Shown: positions 30,756 to 41,200 of the stretch, one piece after another
How the letters are laid out: every line of letters starts with the position of its first letter
Numbering within the stretch: position 1 is the stretch's first letter
Origin: JACMLD01 sp044227095
Lineage (GTDB): Bacteria > Bacteroidota > Bacteroidia > Chitinophagales > Chitinophagaceae
Reading direction: 5' to 3'
Length of the DNA stretch: 64,000 nucleotides
NCBI GenBank assembly: GCA_044227095.1
Contig: JBGAFV010000001.1
Span: forward strand, 3,410,001 to 3,474,000
Translations under genes and position numbers: made by a program
The notes under the pieces: model-generated
Database searches by the model: none
Told to the model about the DNA's origin: nothing
What the model saw: the letters and a program-made list of their open reading frames with translations, nothing else

Positions 30756-33296
30756 ATGACAAAACAACTACTAACATTTATCCTTTCCGTTTTAGTTTGC
30801 AATGCTATCTATGCAGGGCGGGTTAGCGGCATAGTAACAGACGAAAAAGGCAATCCATTACCATATGCATCTGTATTTGTAAAAGGAACTACACAAGGTA
30901 CTACGGCCAATAACCTGGGCAAATATTTTCTTGAACTTGAGGCTGGTAATTATACCATTACCTGCCAGCATGTAGGTTATACAAGGCTTGAGAAGACCGT
31001 TACTATAAACAATGGCACCACCGAATTAAATTTTCAATTGCAATTGCAGCAAACTACCATGAAGGAAGTAGTGGTAAGGGCAGGGGCAGAAGATCCGGCG
31101 TATGAGATTATCCGCAATGCCATAAAGATGAAGAAGGCTTATGTGGAACCGCTGGATTCGTTTACCTGCGAAGCCTATATAAAAACTTTGATCCGCACCC
31201 GCAAGCTGCCCAATAAAGTGTTTGGTAAAAAGATTGAGGAATCCGACAAAAAAGAAATGGGTGTTGATTCTGCGGGGCGGGGAATTATTTATCTATCGGA
31301 ATCGCTTACAAAAATTGCTTCCAAAAAGCCAGGTAAAGTAAAGCTTGAAGTGCTTTCTACAAGGGAAAGCGGTTCAAACGGTTTGGGCTTTAGTTTCCCC
31401 ACATTTACCAATTTTTACAACAACAATGTAAACGTATTTGCCATGCAGCAACTTAGTCCGCGTGGCTTTATTTCACCCATTGCAGATGGGGCACTTAATT
31501 ATTACCGGTACAAATACCTGGGTTCTTTTTTTGAAGACGGGAAAGAAATTAACCAGATAAAAGTAATTCCGAGAAGAAAGTATGAGCCTTTGTTTTCTGG
31601 TACTATTAATATTACTGAAGGCGATTGGCGCATTCATAGTCTTGACCTGATGCTATTGAAAGAATCGCAATTGCAGATACTGGATACACTTATTGTTAAA
31701 CAGATACATGTGCCTGTTGGTAATGGTGTATGGCAGGTAAAAGATCAGAATATATATTTTACGTTCAATGTTTTTGGGTTTGATGCCATTGGCAATTTCC
31801 TGAACGTGTACAACAAATACGATGCAACCCCGCAGTTTAAGAAAAAGTATTTCAACAACGTAGTAATGGCGTTTGATACTGCTGCCAATAAAAAAACAAA
31901 ACAATACTGGGATTCTACAAGGCCTGTGCAACTGGAAGTGGAAGAAGCGCATAACTATCATGTAAAAGACAGTATTTTCCAGGCAGACAATGATTCCTTG
32001 CGCTCAAAATATAAGATAGATTCTATGCGGAAACTGCAGGGCCATGTTACTGCAATGAAAATACTCTGGAATGGATATACAAGACGAAACTATAATCCAG
32101 ATAAACCTTTTGATTATTCCTGGGAGCCACTTTTAAAAAATGTTCAGTACAATACTGTAGAAGGGGTAGCAGTGAATGTAGAAGCTACATTCCAGAAATC
32201 TTTTCCTGCACTGAAACAGCAAATTAGTTTTACGCCGCATTTACGATATGGTTTTAGCAATACGCACCTTAATGCATGGGGAACGTTTATATTCAGCAAA
32301 CGGGTGTTTAACCGCGATGCAGATGGATTAGGCGGAACCAGCAGCAGGAGCAGTTGGGTTTTTGCAGGTGGCAAACGCATCAGCCAGTTTAATAAGGCAA
32401 ATCCAATTACACCTTTGTTCAATGAAATTTATACCTTGTTTTTTCAGCGCAATTACATGAAGCTGTATGAAAATTATTTTGGCAGCATTGCATGGAACAA
32501 ACGTTTTGACAATGACTTTAGGATAACAACCAGTATTTTGTATGAAGACAGGTTGCCGCTGGATAATACAACAGATTTTGCTTTTATTAAAAAAGAAGGA
32601 AGAACGTTTACGCCCAACTATCCGTATGAACAACTCTCTGCCCAGTTTGAACGCTACCAGGCATTTATTGCAGGTATTTCTTTACAGTTTAAACCCGGCC
32701 AGAAGTATGTTCAGTTTCCAAGGGGTAAAGTACCTGTGGGATCAAAATACCCAACCTTGTCTTTGAGTTATTACAAAGGCATAGAAAACTTTCTTGGCAG
32801 CGATGTGAATTTCGACAAATGGAAATTTGCTGTTTGGGATGAAATGAATTTTAAACTGCTGGGCCTCTTCAAATACAATTTCAGCATTGGTGGTTTTCTT
32901 AATAGTAAAAGTGTGCCAATACAGGATTACCAGCATTTTAATGGCAACCAGGTTTTCCTTGCAAGTCCTTATGTAAATAGTTTTCAGTTGGCACCGTATT
33001 ATGCCAATAGTACTACTGCAGCATTTTATGCAGTGGGTAATGTAGAGCATCATTTCAATGGATTGCTCACCAACAAGATTCCATTATTCAGAAAATTGAA
33101 CTGGCACCTTGTTGCAGGTTCAAATGCATTTTATGTAAACAGCAATAATAATTATGTAGAAGTGTTTGCCGGGCTGGAAAATATTTTTAAACTGCTAAGG
33201 GTAGATGTAATTGGTTCTTATCTTAATGGCCAAACCGGAATGGTAGGAGTGAGGGTTGGCTTTGGTGGATTATTCGGTAGTGCTGTTAGGTTTTAG
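30756..33296 (+). CDS. DUF5686 / carboxypeptidase-like regulatory domain outer-membrane protein
   Basis: This 846-residue protein has a signal peptide (LLTFILSVLVCNAIYA). A CarboxypepD_reg-like beta-sandwich follows (VSGIVTDEKGNPLPYASVFVKG, YTITCQHVGYTRLEKTV), about residues 22-105. The DUF5686 region begins at AEDPAYEIIRNAIKMKKAY. The C-terminal half alternates strands and ends in a Phe-rich strand (FGGLFGSAVRF), as outer-membrane barrels do. Unlike TonB-dependent receptors it has no plug-type motif that I can see. Ligand and role are unknown. It stands alone between two long gene-free stretches. Confidence 0.82.
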   Translation: MTKQLLTFILSVLVCNAIYAGRVSGIVTDEKGNPLPYASVFVKGTTQGTTANNLGKYFLELEAGNYTITCQHVGYTRLEKTVTINNGTTELNFQLQLQQTTMKEVVVRAGAEDPAYEIIRNAIKMKKAYVEPLDSFTCEAYIKTLIRTRKLPNKVFGKKIEESDKKEMGVDSAGRGIIYLSESLTKIASKKPGKVKLEVLSTRESGSNGLGFSFPTFTNFYNNNVNVFAMQQLSPRGFISPIADGALNYYRYKYLGSFFEDGKEINQIKVIPRRKYEPLFSGTINITEGDWRIHSLDLMLLKESQLQILDTLIVKQIHVPVGNGVWQVKDQNIYFTFNVFGFDAIGNFLNVYNKYDATPQFKKKYFNNVVMAFDTAANKKTKQYWDSTRPVQLEVEEAHNYHVKDSIFQADNDSLRSKYKIDSMRKLQGHVTAMKILWNGYTRRNYNPDKPFDYSWEPLLKNVQYNTVEGVAVNVEATFQKSFPALKQQISFTPHLRYGFSNTHLNAWGTFIFSKRVFNRDADGLGGTSSRSSWVFAGGKRISQFNKANPITPLFNEIYTLFFQRNYMKLYENYFGSIAWNKRFDNDFRITTSILYEDRLPLDNTTDFAFIKKEGRTFTPNYPYEQLSAQFERYQAFIAGISLQFKPGQKYVQFPRGKVPVGSKYPTLSLSYYKGIENFLGSDVNFDKWKFAVWDEMNFKLLGLFKYNFSIGGFLNSKSVPIQDYQHFNGNQVFLASPYVNSFQLAPYYANSTTAAFYAVGNVEHHFNGLLTNKIPLFRKLNWHLVAGSNAFYVNSNNNYVEVFAGLENIFKLLRVDVIGSYLNGQTGMVGVRVGFGGLFGSAVRF

Positions 33297-33301
33297 TTTG
33301 T

Positions 33302-33420
33302 AGTCGATAGTCAGTTCATAATTGTGATCAAGTTCGAAAGCTCGTAGTTGTTTTATGCCGGGTTCTTGCATTTTATATTCAGATTTTTCAAGAGTTCATA
33401 GTTCGAAGTTCGATAGTTGC
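33302..33420. repeat. Heptamer repeat, AGTTCGA variant
   Basis: AGTTCAT, AGTTCGA, AGTTCGA and TAGTTGC run in register over 33393-33420. Similar 7-bp units (AGTCGAT, AGTCAGT, AAGTTCG, AAAGCTC) occur from 33302 on. This differs from the AGCT-core family but has the same period. Confidence 0.65.
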
Positions 33421-33516
33421 TTTATGTAGTGTTTGTTTATTGAAATTTCCTTTCTTTAGTTTTTCATTAATAGGTTATGTTCTTCGTTCATAGCTGTTGG
33501 CCTTAAGTAGAAGCAT

Positions 33517-33682
33517 GCCCTGAAAGGGCTTAATAAAAATAGCCCCGGATGCAATCCGTGTATGTGATAGAAATTAAGATGAAAGCAGCACTGAGGGGGC
33601 TGAATAATGGTTGATTTTTTTCATTATAACCCAGGGCTTAAGCCTTGGGTTAGCAAAGCATCATCTAACCGGGCTTTAGCCC
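33517..33682. repeat. Block of four short palindromes
   Basis: The palindromes in order are GCCC-TGAAA-GGGC (33517-33529), CGGAT-GCA-ATCCG (33546-33558), the 24-bp AACCCAGGGCTTAAGCCTTGGGTT (33628-33651), and GGGCTTTAGCCC (33671-33682). No reading frame runs through them. Similar sequences recur in intergenic DNA of related bacteria from memory, so this looks like a dispersed, REP-like element. Confidence 0.6.
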
Positions 33683-33744
33683 AATAATTTCACAAACTAC
33701 AGATTCCCACATTTACAGGCTATCGACCATAAAAAACTTTTTCT

Positions 33745-33752
33745 TAAATTTG
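33745..33752 (+). promoter_or_regulatory. Putative -7 box of trhO
   Basis: TAAATTTG matches the consensus and ends 54 nt before the ATG at 33807. Confidence 0.45.
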
Positions 33753-33806
33753 CGCCTTATTAAGAGATTTTGTTCACAACGCAAGTGTCCTTAAAATTTC
33801 AAAAAC

Positions 33807-34871
33807 ATGGCAGTATTACACAACCGCGTCTCTCAAAAAGAGCTGAAAGAACGTTTATACCAGGAAAAAGAACCCCGCACCACCATTTCTTTTTACCATT
33901 ATTTCCCCATTGCAGATCCTAAAAAATTCAGGGATGAGCTATACAAATCTTTTGAAGCATTAAAAGTATTTGGGCGCATTTATGTAGCAAATGAAGGTAT
34001 CAATGCTCAATTGAGTGTACCACAAAGTAATTTTGAAAAGTTTAAAGAAAGTCTGTATTCTATTGATGCATTAAATGGCATCAGGCTTAATATTGCGGTA
34101 GATGATGATGGCAAATCTTTCTGGGTATTAAAAATAAAAGTGCGTGATAAAATTGTTGCAGATGGCATTACAGATGATAGTTTTAGCATGGAGCGAAAAG
34201 GAAAGTATGTAAATGCAGAACAGATGAACAAACTGCTAACAGACGACAATACAATTGTTGTAGACATGCGCAATCATTACGAATACGAAGTAGGTCATTT
34301 TGAAAAAGCAGTAGAAGTGCCCAGCGATACTTTTCGTGAGCAATTGCCCATGGCGGTAGATATGCTTAAGGAAGAAAAGGATAAGAATATTATTATGTAT
34401 TGTACCGGCGGCATACGTTGCGAAAAAGCAAGTGCTTATATGCTGCACAAAGGTTTTAAAAATGTTTTTCACCTTGAGGGCGGCATTATCAATTATGCGC
34501 AACAAATAAAAGATGCAGGACTTGAAAGCAAATTTATTGGAAAGAATTTTGTTTTTGACGACAGGCTTGGGGAGCGTATAACCGAAGATGTTATTGCCAA
34601 ATGCCACCAGTGCGGCAAGCCGGCAGACAGTCATACCAATTGTAAAAATGATGGATGTCATTTGTTGTTTATTCAGTGCGAAGCCTGTGCAACAAAATAT
34701 GATGGTTGTTGCAGCGAAGAATGCCAAACTGTATACAATATGCCGTTAGCAGAACAAAAAGAATTGCGCAAAGGCATTGATAAAGGCATGATGGTGTTTA
34801 ATAAAAGCCGCAAAAGATTAAGGCCAACACTTGAAGAATTAAAAGCCGAAAAACAAAATAAGAAAGAATAG
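33807..34871 (+). CDS. trhO: Oxygen-dependent tRNA uridine(34) hydroxylase TrhO (YceA)
   Basis: TrhO hydroxylates U34 of tRNA to 5-hydroxyuridine using O2. The 354-residue protein has the N-terminal acylphosphatase-like domain (TTISFYHYFPIADPKKF, GRIYVANEGINAQLS). A rhodanese domain follows (VVDMRNHYEYEVGHFEKAVEVP) with the active-site cysteine in YCTGGIRCEKASAYM. A C-terminal Cys-rich segment (KCHQCGKPAD, CKNDGCHLLFIQCEAC, CCSEECQ) suggests metal binding. The length agrees with the family. A small lipoprotein gene begins 3 bp after its stop, so they are co-transcribed. With MiaE this gives two oxygen-requiring tRNA modification enzymes in the window. Confidence 0.92.
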   Translation: MAVLHNRVSQKELKERLYQEKEPRTTISFYHYFPIADPKKFRDELYKSFEALKVFGRIYVANEGINAQLSVPQSNFEKFKESLYSIDALNGIRLNIAVDDDGKSFWVLKIKVRDKIVADGITDDSFSMERKGKYVNAEQMNKLLTDDNTIVVDMRNHYEYEVGHFEKAVEVPSDTFREQLPMAVDMLKEEKDKNIIMYCTGGIRCEKASAYMLHKGFKNVFHLEGGIINYAQQIKDAGLESKFIGKNFVFDDRLGERITEDVIAKCHQCGKPADSHTNCKNDGCHLLFIQCEACATKYDGCCSEECQTVYNMPLAEQKELRKGIDKGMMVFNKSRKRLRPTLEELKAEKQNKKE

Positions 34872-34874
34872 ACA

Positions 34875-35354
34875 ATGCTTCTTAAACAACTAATCTTATT
34901 TTGTTTCTGCTTTATTACAATTAGTTTTTCTGGCTGCACAATGCTTTTCTATGCCTATATACGAAATGCAACAAATACAGCAGCAGTAATAGATGTAAAG
35001 TTGCTTAGTAAAAGCTCAATGAAAACGCTTCCTAACAGGGTAAAAGTAGCAGATAAGGTTGTAGTTTTTAAAAGTGGTTTCAGGCAAAATTTTTATAAAA
35101 CCTACCCAGTAACCTGGATAGACACTACCCATTTTTCATTTGTTATTATGCCGGGTACAAGCATCGACCTTACCGATGTGGCGGGCAAGTTTGTAAATGC
35201 TCATCCCAGGGAAGATGTGCTGGTAACAGTTACACTCAATTATAAAATAGATACGCTGATAAATGGCTATCGCGACTTCAGGCATGAAAAATTCGGCTAC
35301 AAAAATGTTGGTGTGTCTGTACCGGTATTGTATTATGATGTAGTAGAGAAGTAA
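34875..35354 (+). CDS. Small lipoprotein of unknown function
   Basis: This 159-residue protein has a signal ending ITISFSGC (lipobox Cys about residue 21). The remainder is a beta-rich domain with no recognisable motif: VIDVKLLSKSSMK, DKVVVFKSGFRQNFYKTYPVTW, and VLVTVTLNYKID. It begins 3 bp after trhO. That linkage need not mean a shared pathway, since TrhO acts in the cytosol and this protein is exported. Confidence 0.65.
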   Translation: MLLKQLILFCFCFITISFSGCTMLFYAYIRNATNTAAVIDVKLLSKSSMKTLPNRVKVADKVVVFKSGFRQNFYKTYPVTWIDTTHFSFVIMPGTSIDLTDVAGKFVNAHPREDVLVTVTLNYKIDTLINGYRDFRHEKFGYKNVGVSVPVLYYDVVEK

Positions 35355-35374
35355 TCAAACTATATTTTCAAAAA

Positions 35375-36481
35375 CTATTTCATACTAATCCATTTCAAAC
35401 AAACGGGGCTGCCCACTTCAATTTTTTTACCAGTGTCTGTTAAAAGGCCGGTTGTTTTATTGCGTTTAAAAATAATAATGTTATCACTTTGCTGGTTGGC
35501 AACCAATAAAAAATTTCCTGAAGGATCAAGACTAAAATTACGTGGGGCTATGCCAAGGGTAGATTGGTAGCCTACAGTGGTGAGTTTGCCATTGGCAGCA
35601 TTGATTTTAAAAATGGTAATGGTGTTTGCATCACCACGATTACTACAATATAAAAATTTTCCGTCGGCAGAAGTATGTATATCTGCGCTGCCCATAAAAC
35701 CTTTGAAACCTGGTTCAGCGGCACTAATGGTTTGCACATGTTTTAATTTGCCACTTGTTAATTTATAAGCAACCACTGTTCCTGTTAATTCTTCCATTAC
35801 ATAGACATACTGGTTATTGGCTGAAAAAGTAATATGCCTTGGGCCACCGCTATCTGGTGAAGCAATATAAGGTTGTTTGCCATCTGTTAGTTTTCCGGTT
35901 ACACTATTAAATGAATAAATCATTGTTTGATCCATACCAAGATCTGGCGTAAACAGAAACTTATTATCTGCCGAAAAAAAAGTTGAATGCACATGCGCTT
36001 TTTCCTGGCGTTGTTTATTAGGTCCGCTGCCGGTGTGTTGTATAAACTGGTTGCTGGTTCCTAAGCCGCCACCGTTTTTTACAGGCATAATGCTAAGGCT
36101 GCCCCCGCTATAATTGGCAACTGCCAGCCATTTGCCTGTTTTATCTGTTTCAACAAAACACGGGTCACTTCCACCGGATGGCTGCTGGTTTATAAAAGTA
36201 AGTTCACCGGTTTTTTTATTAAAAGTATAAGCACTTACCTGCCCCTCTGTATTTTCTAATGCTGCGTAAACATATTGTTGTTTAGGAGATACTGCAAGAA
36301 AAGAAGGGTTGGATGCTTTTATTTTGCTTTTATAAGTTGAGTTGCCGTTTGTGCTGTTAAAGTCGTAAACATAAATACCTTCACTCTTGCCTTTTGTATA
36401 AGTGCCAATAAGAAGATAGCTGGTTTGTGCACTAGCAGAAAAAAAGGTTAACAAAGCGAATAAGTGGAAAATAAGTTTCAT
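35375..36481 (-). CDS. Lactonase-family beta-propeller protein (6-phosphogluconolactonase-like, exported)
   Basis: This 368-residue protein begins with a signal peptide (MKLIFHLFALLTFFSASAQ), so it is periplasmic rather than cytosolic. The propeller repeats match the lactonase (PF10282) type: YLLIGTYTKGKSEGIYVYDF, NPSFLAVSPKQQYVYAA, DKTGKWLAVANYSGGSLSIMPV, SGPRHITFSANNQYVYVMEE and GIAPRNFSLDPSGNFLLVANQ. These give about seven blades. The E. coli relative YbhE/Pgl acts in the pentose phosphate pathway, but export argues for a different lactone or sugar substrate here. I placed the start at 36481, where the signal begins. Confidence 0.82.
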   Translation of the reverse strand: MKLIFHLFALLTFFSASAQTSYLLIGTYTKGKSEGIYVYDFNSTNGNSTYKSKIKASNPSFLAVSPKQQYVYAALENTEGQVSAYTFNKKTGELTFINQQPSGGSDPCFVETDKTGKWLAVANYSGGSLSIMPVKNGGGLGTSNQFIQHTGSGPNKQRQEKAHVHSTFFSADNKFLFTPDLGMDQTMIYSFNSVTGKLTDGKQPYIASPDSGGPRHITFSANNQYVYVMEELTGTVVAYKLTSGKLKHVQTISAAEPGFKGFMGSADIHTSADGKFLYCSNRGDANTITIFKINAANGKLTTVGYQSTLGIAPRNFSLDPSGNFLLVANQQSDNIIIFKRNKTTGLLTDTGKKIEVGSPVCLKWISMK

Positions 36482-36599
36482 TGCCGGATGCTTTAATTTT
36501 AAATTACAGGGCACATAAAGATAGGGTGCTAAAATGTAATTGAAATAAAAAGTGGTTTAAATAACAAGGTACACAACAGGTTTAAAAAGTTTTGAAGAA

Positions 36600-37769
36600 G
36601 TGCAGTATAAATCTATTTATTATCTTCTCTCAATTTGTTTGCTGATTGCAATTGCTAATGCATGCACAACTGCTCAAGAAAAAATCAAACCGGATGATTT
36701 CAGGAGTTTGATACCAGCATTTGTAAAAGACACCTTTTATCTTTCCCCCGAGAATCAGTACTCTTCTGCAAAGGCAAAGCTTGGGCGTTATTTTTTTTAC
36801 GACAGGCGCATGTCTGTTAATCAAACTAAAGCTTGCGCCACCTGTCATGCACCGGAATTTTCATTTACAGATAGCTACCGGCGTTCTATAGGTGCGTTGG
36901 GAGATAATGTGCAGCACAATGCGCCACCAATAATCAACATTGTGTTTAATAAATACCTTACTGCTGCTGATTCTTCTTTGCATTTTCCTGAACAGCAGAT
37001 CAACAATCCTATGTTTCATAATAAACCTGTAGAACTGGGTTGGGAGGGCAATCAAATCATAATTCTATCGAGGTTAAAAAAAGATAGTTTGTATAACAGT
37101 GAGCTGCACTTGCTTTTTCCAAACGATAAAGACCCTTTTACCATTAAAAATATCCAGGATTGCATCAGCAATTTTGTAAAAACAATAGTAAGTTTTAATT
37201 CTTCTTACGATAGATATGTTTCAAATAATGATACTCCAGCATTATCTCCAGCGCAGCAAAGAGGAATGCAATTGTTTTTTTCAGATAAACTTCATTGCAA
37301 TTCTTGTCATGGGGGAATTAATTTTTCTGCGCCATCTGTAAAAGATAAAAATGGAGTTGCTGCATATTACCAAAATACTGGCTTATATAATATAGATAAT
37401 AAAGGCAGTTATCCTGAAACTGATAATGGGTTGTTTGAATTTACAAAGCAACAAGCAGATATTGGTAAATACCGTATACCGACGCTTCGCAATCTTGCAT
37501 TTACTGCGCCTTACCTGCACGATGGATCTGCAGCAAGCCTGAACGATGTAATTAGCATCTATGAAAACGGTGGTAGAAACAATACTACGGGCCTGCATAT
37601 TGGTGACGGCAGAACCAATCCATACAAGAGTCCTTTAATTGCAGGTTTTGTTATAAACGGGCAGCAAAAAAAAGATCTGATTTCGTTTTTGTTAAGTCTT
37701 TCAGACAGCTCGGTTTGCACAAATAAAGCCTTTAGTAACCCTTTTTTAAAAGATGAAACTCGTCAGTAG
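36600..37769 (+). CDS. Di-haem cytochrome c peroxidase (CCP/MauG family)
   Basis: This exported 389-residue protein has two covalent haem sites, CATCH (Cys79-His83) and CNSCH (Cys233-His237). That is the spacing of bacterial di-haem peroxidases that reduce H2O2 in the periplasm. RYFFYDRRMSVNQTKACATCH and PTLRNLAFTAPYLHDGS (the conserved region before the distal ligand) fit the family. The start is GTG at 36600, because the signal peptide YLLSICLLIAIANAC follows directly; Cys22 may be lipidated. Haem attachment would need the CcmE/CcmF system at 3.4-6.3 kb. It is divergent from the lactonase gene. Confidence 0.88.
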   Translation: MQYKSIYYLLSICLLIAIANACTTAQEKIKPDDFRSLIPAFVKDTFYLSPENQYSSAKAKLGRYFFYDRRMSVNQTKACATCHAPEFSFTDSYRRSIGALGDNVQHNAPPIINIVFNKYLTAADSSLHFPEQQINNPMFHNKPVELGWEGNQIIILSRLKKDSLYNSELHLLFPNDKDPFTIKNIQDCISNFVKTIVSFNSSYDRYVSNNDTPALSPAQQRGMQLFFSDKLHCNSCHGGINFSAPSVKDKNGVAAYYQNTGLYNIDNKGSYPETDNGLFEFTKQQADIGKYRIPTLRNLAFTAPYLHDGSAASLNDVISIYENGGRNNTTGLHIGDGRTNPYKSPLIAGFVINGQQKKDLISFLLSLSDSSVCTNKAFSNPFLKDETRQ

Positions 37770-38232
37770 CACTCAAATAAGCTTTGCCTTTCTGTTTTTT
37801 GAATAAGTGCATACACCTAATTTTTTTATTCTAGTCACTTTGAAAAATCTAAATACTGCTGAAAATACGGTCATAAAAAACAACCCCTATTTTTATACTA
37901 AACACGGTCTTTTTTTGCTGTTTCGGAATCCTGCAATTGGGCATGAAAAATTCCTATTTTAAACATATACCTGGAACAAAAATTAATGTTTTGAACCACT
38001 ACTTTGATTTAAATCAATTGACCAGCAGCTGATTAAATAGGTTATCCACAGGCTAATTCATTTGTCTAAGTAATTCTATCTAAAATCGACAACAATAATC
38101 CAATAATCGATCATAGTATTTCACTCGTCTAAAAGCACTTACCAACACTTAGTAACTCACGTATATCATAGTAGTTTTGCATAGTAGACAGTATTTATAC
38201 CGTCTGCAGAAATAGCGAAACCGTACCTTTTT
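37770..38232. other. 463-bp AT-rich gap
   Basis: I see no reading frame longer than a few dozen codons and no hairpin. The right end carries TTTTGC about 60 bp before the start at 38233 and a TACCTTTT just upstream of it. Either could belong to the promoter of the large secreted protein, but the spacing fits the consensus poorly. Confidence 0.5.
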
Positions 38233-41200
38233 ATGAAAAAGAACTTTTACCTTATCCGCTTTGCATTTATAATACTATGTGCATTTACTTTTAAAACGAT
38301 GGATGCCCAGGTATCCGGAACTGTGTTCCGCGATATGAACTCAGATGGTGTTCAGCAAACTGTCAATCCCATTGAGCCAGGTGTATATGGTGTTACTGTA
38401 AAAGCATACAACGCGGCCAATAGTCTTATTGCAACAGCAACAACTGATGCGGCAGGATTTTATAGTTTCAGTGCAGCGCAAATACCTTCTGGTATGGCAG
38501 CAAGGCTTGAGTTTTCTGCAACAGCAGGAGACTACCCATCTAAAAGGGCTGCTGCTAACAGAAGTAATATACAGTTTGTTTCAGGAGGTGCTTCAGCAGT
38601 TAATATAAACTATGCAATCGCCACAAAAAAATTATTATCAGATAACAGTAACCCGTATGTAGCAACTACTGCTGCAACCAATGGTGATGCACTTGCAACA
38701 GGTGCAGGCAATGCTGGTGATAACAACAACCTTTATGTATTTCCTTACGATTTGAGCGGTAATGGTGGAGCAACACGCAGAACAAAGAACCAGTTTACCG
38801 GTTCTGTTTTTGGTCTTGCATGGCAACGTGAGTCGCGTACATTATTACTTGCTGCATATCTTAAAAGGCACGCAGGTTTTGGTCCCGGTGGCATTGGTGC
38901 CATTTACCAGAGCCAGATCAGTACTTCAGGCGTTCCTTCTAATCCCTCTTTATTGCTTGATGTTACAGCACTTGGTATTAATGTTGGTGCAGATCCAAGA
39001 GTAAATCCTTTACCGGCTGCATCTAATGCCCCAAATACAGATATTGGTGTTTTTGCTGAAGTAGGTAAAAGAGGTATTGGTGGAATTGAACTTGCTGATA
39101 ATGGAAGGGATTTGTATATCGTAAATATGTACGAGAAAAAATTACAACGCATTAATATAGGCAACCCTATTAAAGCATCTTTCACCAGTGCAGATGTTAC
39201 TGGTTCGTGGTCAATACCAGATCCAGGTATTGCTGGCACCAACTGGCACCCAATGGCGTTAAAAGCACATGCTGGTAAAATGTATATTGGTGGTATTTGT
39301 ACAAAAGAAATTACTACTGCTTCAGTTCCGTCTGATACAAATAATTTAAGTGGAGTAGTATACGAGGTAGATATTAAATCTGCATCGCCTTCTTTTACTG
39401 AAGTGATGCGTTTTCCTATAACACACAGAAGAGGTTTTACAAATGCTGATTACCGTTACCAGGATAGAAATAACTACTGGAGTGCATGGCAGAACAATGG
39501 TGATATTTCTATTGGCGGCCCATTGCGTAATGGGTTGATTGGTACGCTTACGGGAAACAATGCAACAGGTATATATTATTCTCAGCCATTGTTCAGCAGT
39601 ATAGAATTTGATGTGGATGGTTCTATGATAGTTGCCTTGCGTGACCGTTTTGGCGACCAGGGTGGTTATGCCAATTATTTTGAATCTGGTAATGTAAGTG
39701 GTGAAACGTACAGAGTACTTTCTTCCGGAGAGATATTAAGAGCAGGAAAAAATAACAGTGGCTGGACAATTGAAAACAATGGTAGCGTATCAAGTTCAGG
39801 CGTTACTACTACTACACCTGGTGTAACTGATAACAATCCGTTATTGTCAGGTTCATTTCTTGGAAGAATAGGTTCGCCATGGGGTGGAAGTTATGGCCCG
39901 GGTGGTGGTTATTATTATTACAACCAAAACTTTACCAATACAGGTGTTCCTGCAGCGTTTGCCGGCAGCACCAATACATCGCATTACTTAAAAACAAACG
40001 GTGGCCTTGCGCTATTGCCAGGTTTTAATGAAGTAATGATGACTTCTATAGACCCTATTAATACATCCTTTAGCAATGGTCTTTTAAAAAGCTTTAATCT
40101 TGGCGCAAATGCAGGTAATATGTCTGGCGCAATGGCTTTGATACAATCTGTAAGTGGCGACCCAAGCAATATGGGTAAAGCTGCAGCATTAGGTGATCTT
40201 GAAGTATTGCTTGATGCGCAGGCTGTTGAAATTGGTAACCGTGTTTGGAATGACCTGAACGGAAACGGAAGACAGGATGCTGATGAACCCGGAATTGCAG
40301 GTGTAACAGTAGTTTTAAGAAGCCCGGGCAATGACGGCGTTTATAATAATGGTGATGATCAAACGTGGACAGTTACTACCGATGCAAATGGCAATTACTA
40401 TTTTGATAATAGTTTTGTAAACGACAACCGTCTTCCTGCATCATGGATTGGCGTTAGCAATACCAACTCTGGCATATTGCCAGGGTTTGAATATAAGGTT
40501 GAAATCAATGGTGCGCAAGCCCCGTTAACCGGTTTATTGCTTACGGCGGCGCATGCTGCTGCTGACGAGATTGACAGTGATGGTTCTTATAATGTAACCA
40601 AGGCAGAATATATCATTAACCCAGGTGGTTCAACTGCGGCAAACAGCAGTTTTGAAAACAACTATAATATTGATTTTGGTTTTAGCAATAACACATTGCT
40701 TGCTGCCAATAAACTTGATCTTACTGCAAATCTGGTAAGCAGCAATGTAAAACTACAATGGACAACTGTTTCAGAATTGAATGTGAGCTATTATACATTG
40801 GAAAGAAGTACAGACAACAAACAGTTTGCTGCTATTGGTGCTACAGTGTCTAAAGGCAATGGAGATTTCACTTATAATTTTACGGATGATATTGAAAACC
40901 TTGCAGCATCTAAAATTTATTACAGACTTAAAGTTGTTGATAACAATGGCAACATACATTATTCAGCTACAGTTTCTGTAAACAGTAAACTGGTATCAAA
41001 AGTTACTGTTACACCAAACCCATTTGTTTCCTTTATACAGGTGCAGGCGCCTTCTGATAGAAGTAGCAATGCCACTTTGCGCATTGTAAATGCAGGCGGG
41101 CAGGTTATTTACAGCAGGAACGTACAAATGGTACAAGGTCAGAATAGTTTTACCATAGATGGTCTTGGTAGTACAGCCAAAGGAATTTATTTCTTTGAAC

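Noticed and set aside
33517..33682. Palindrome block considered as an insertion sequence remnant
   Set aside because: No transposase fragment or pair of long terminal repeats is present, so it is reported only as a repeat.
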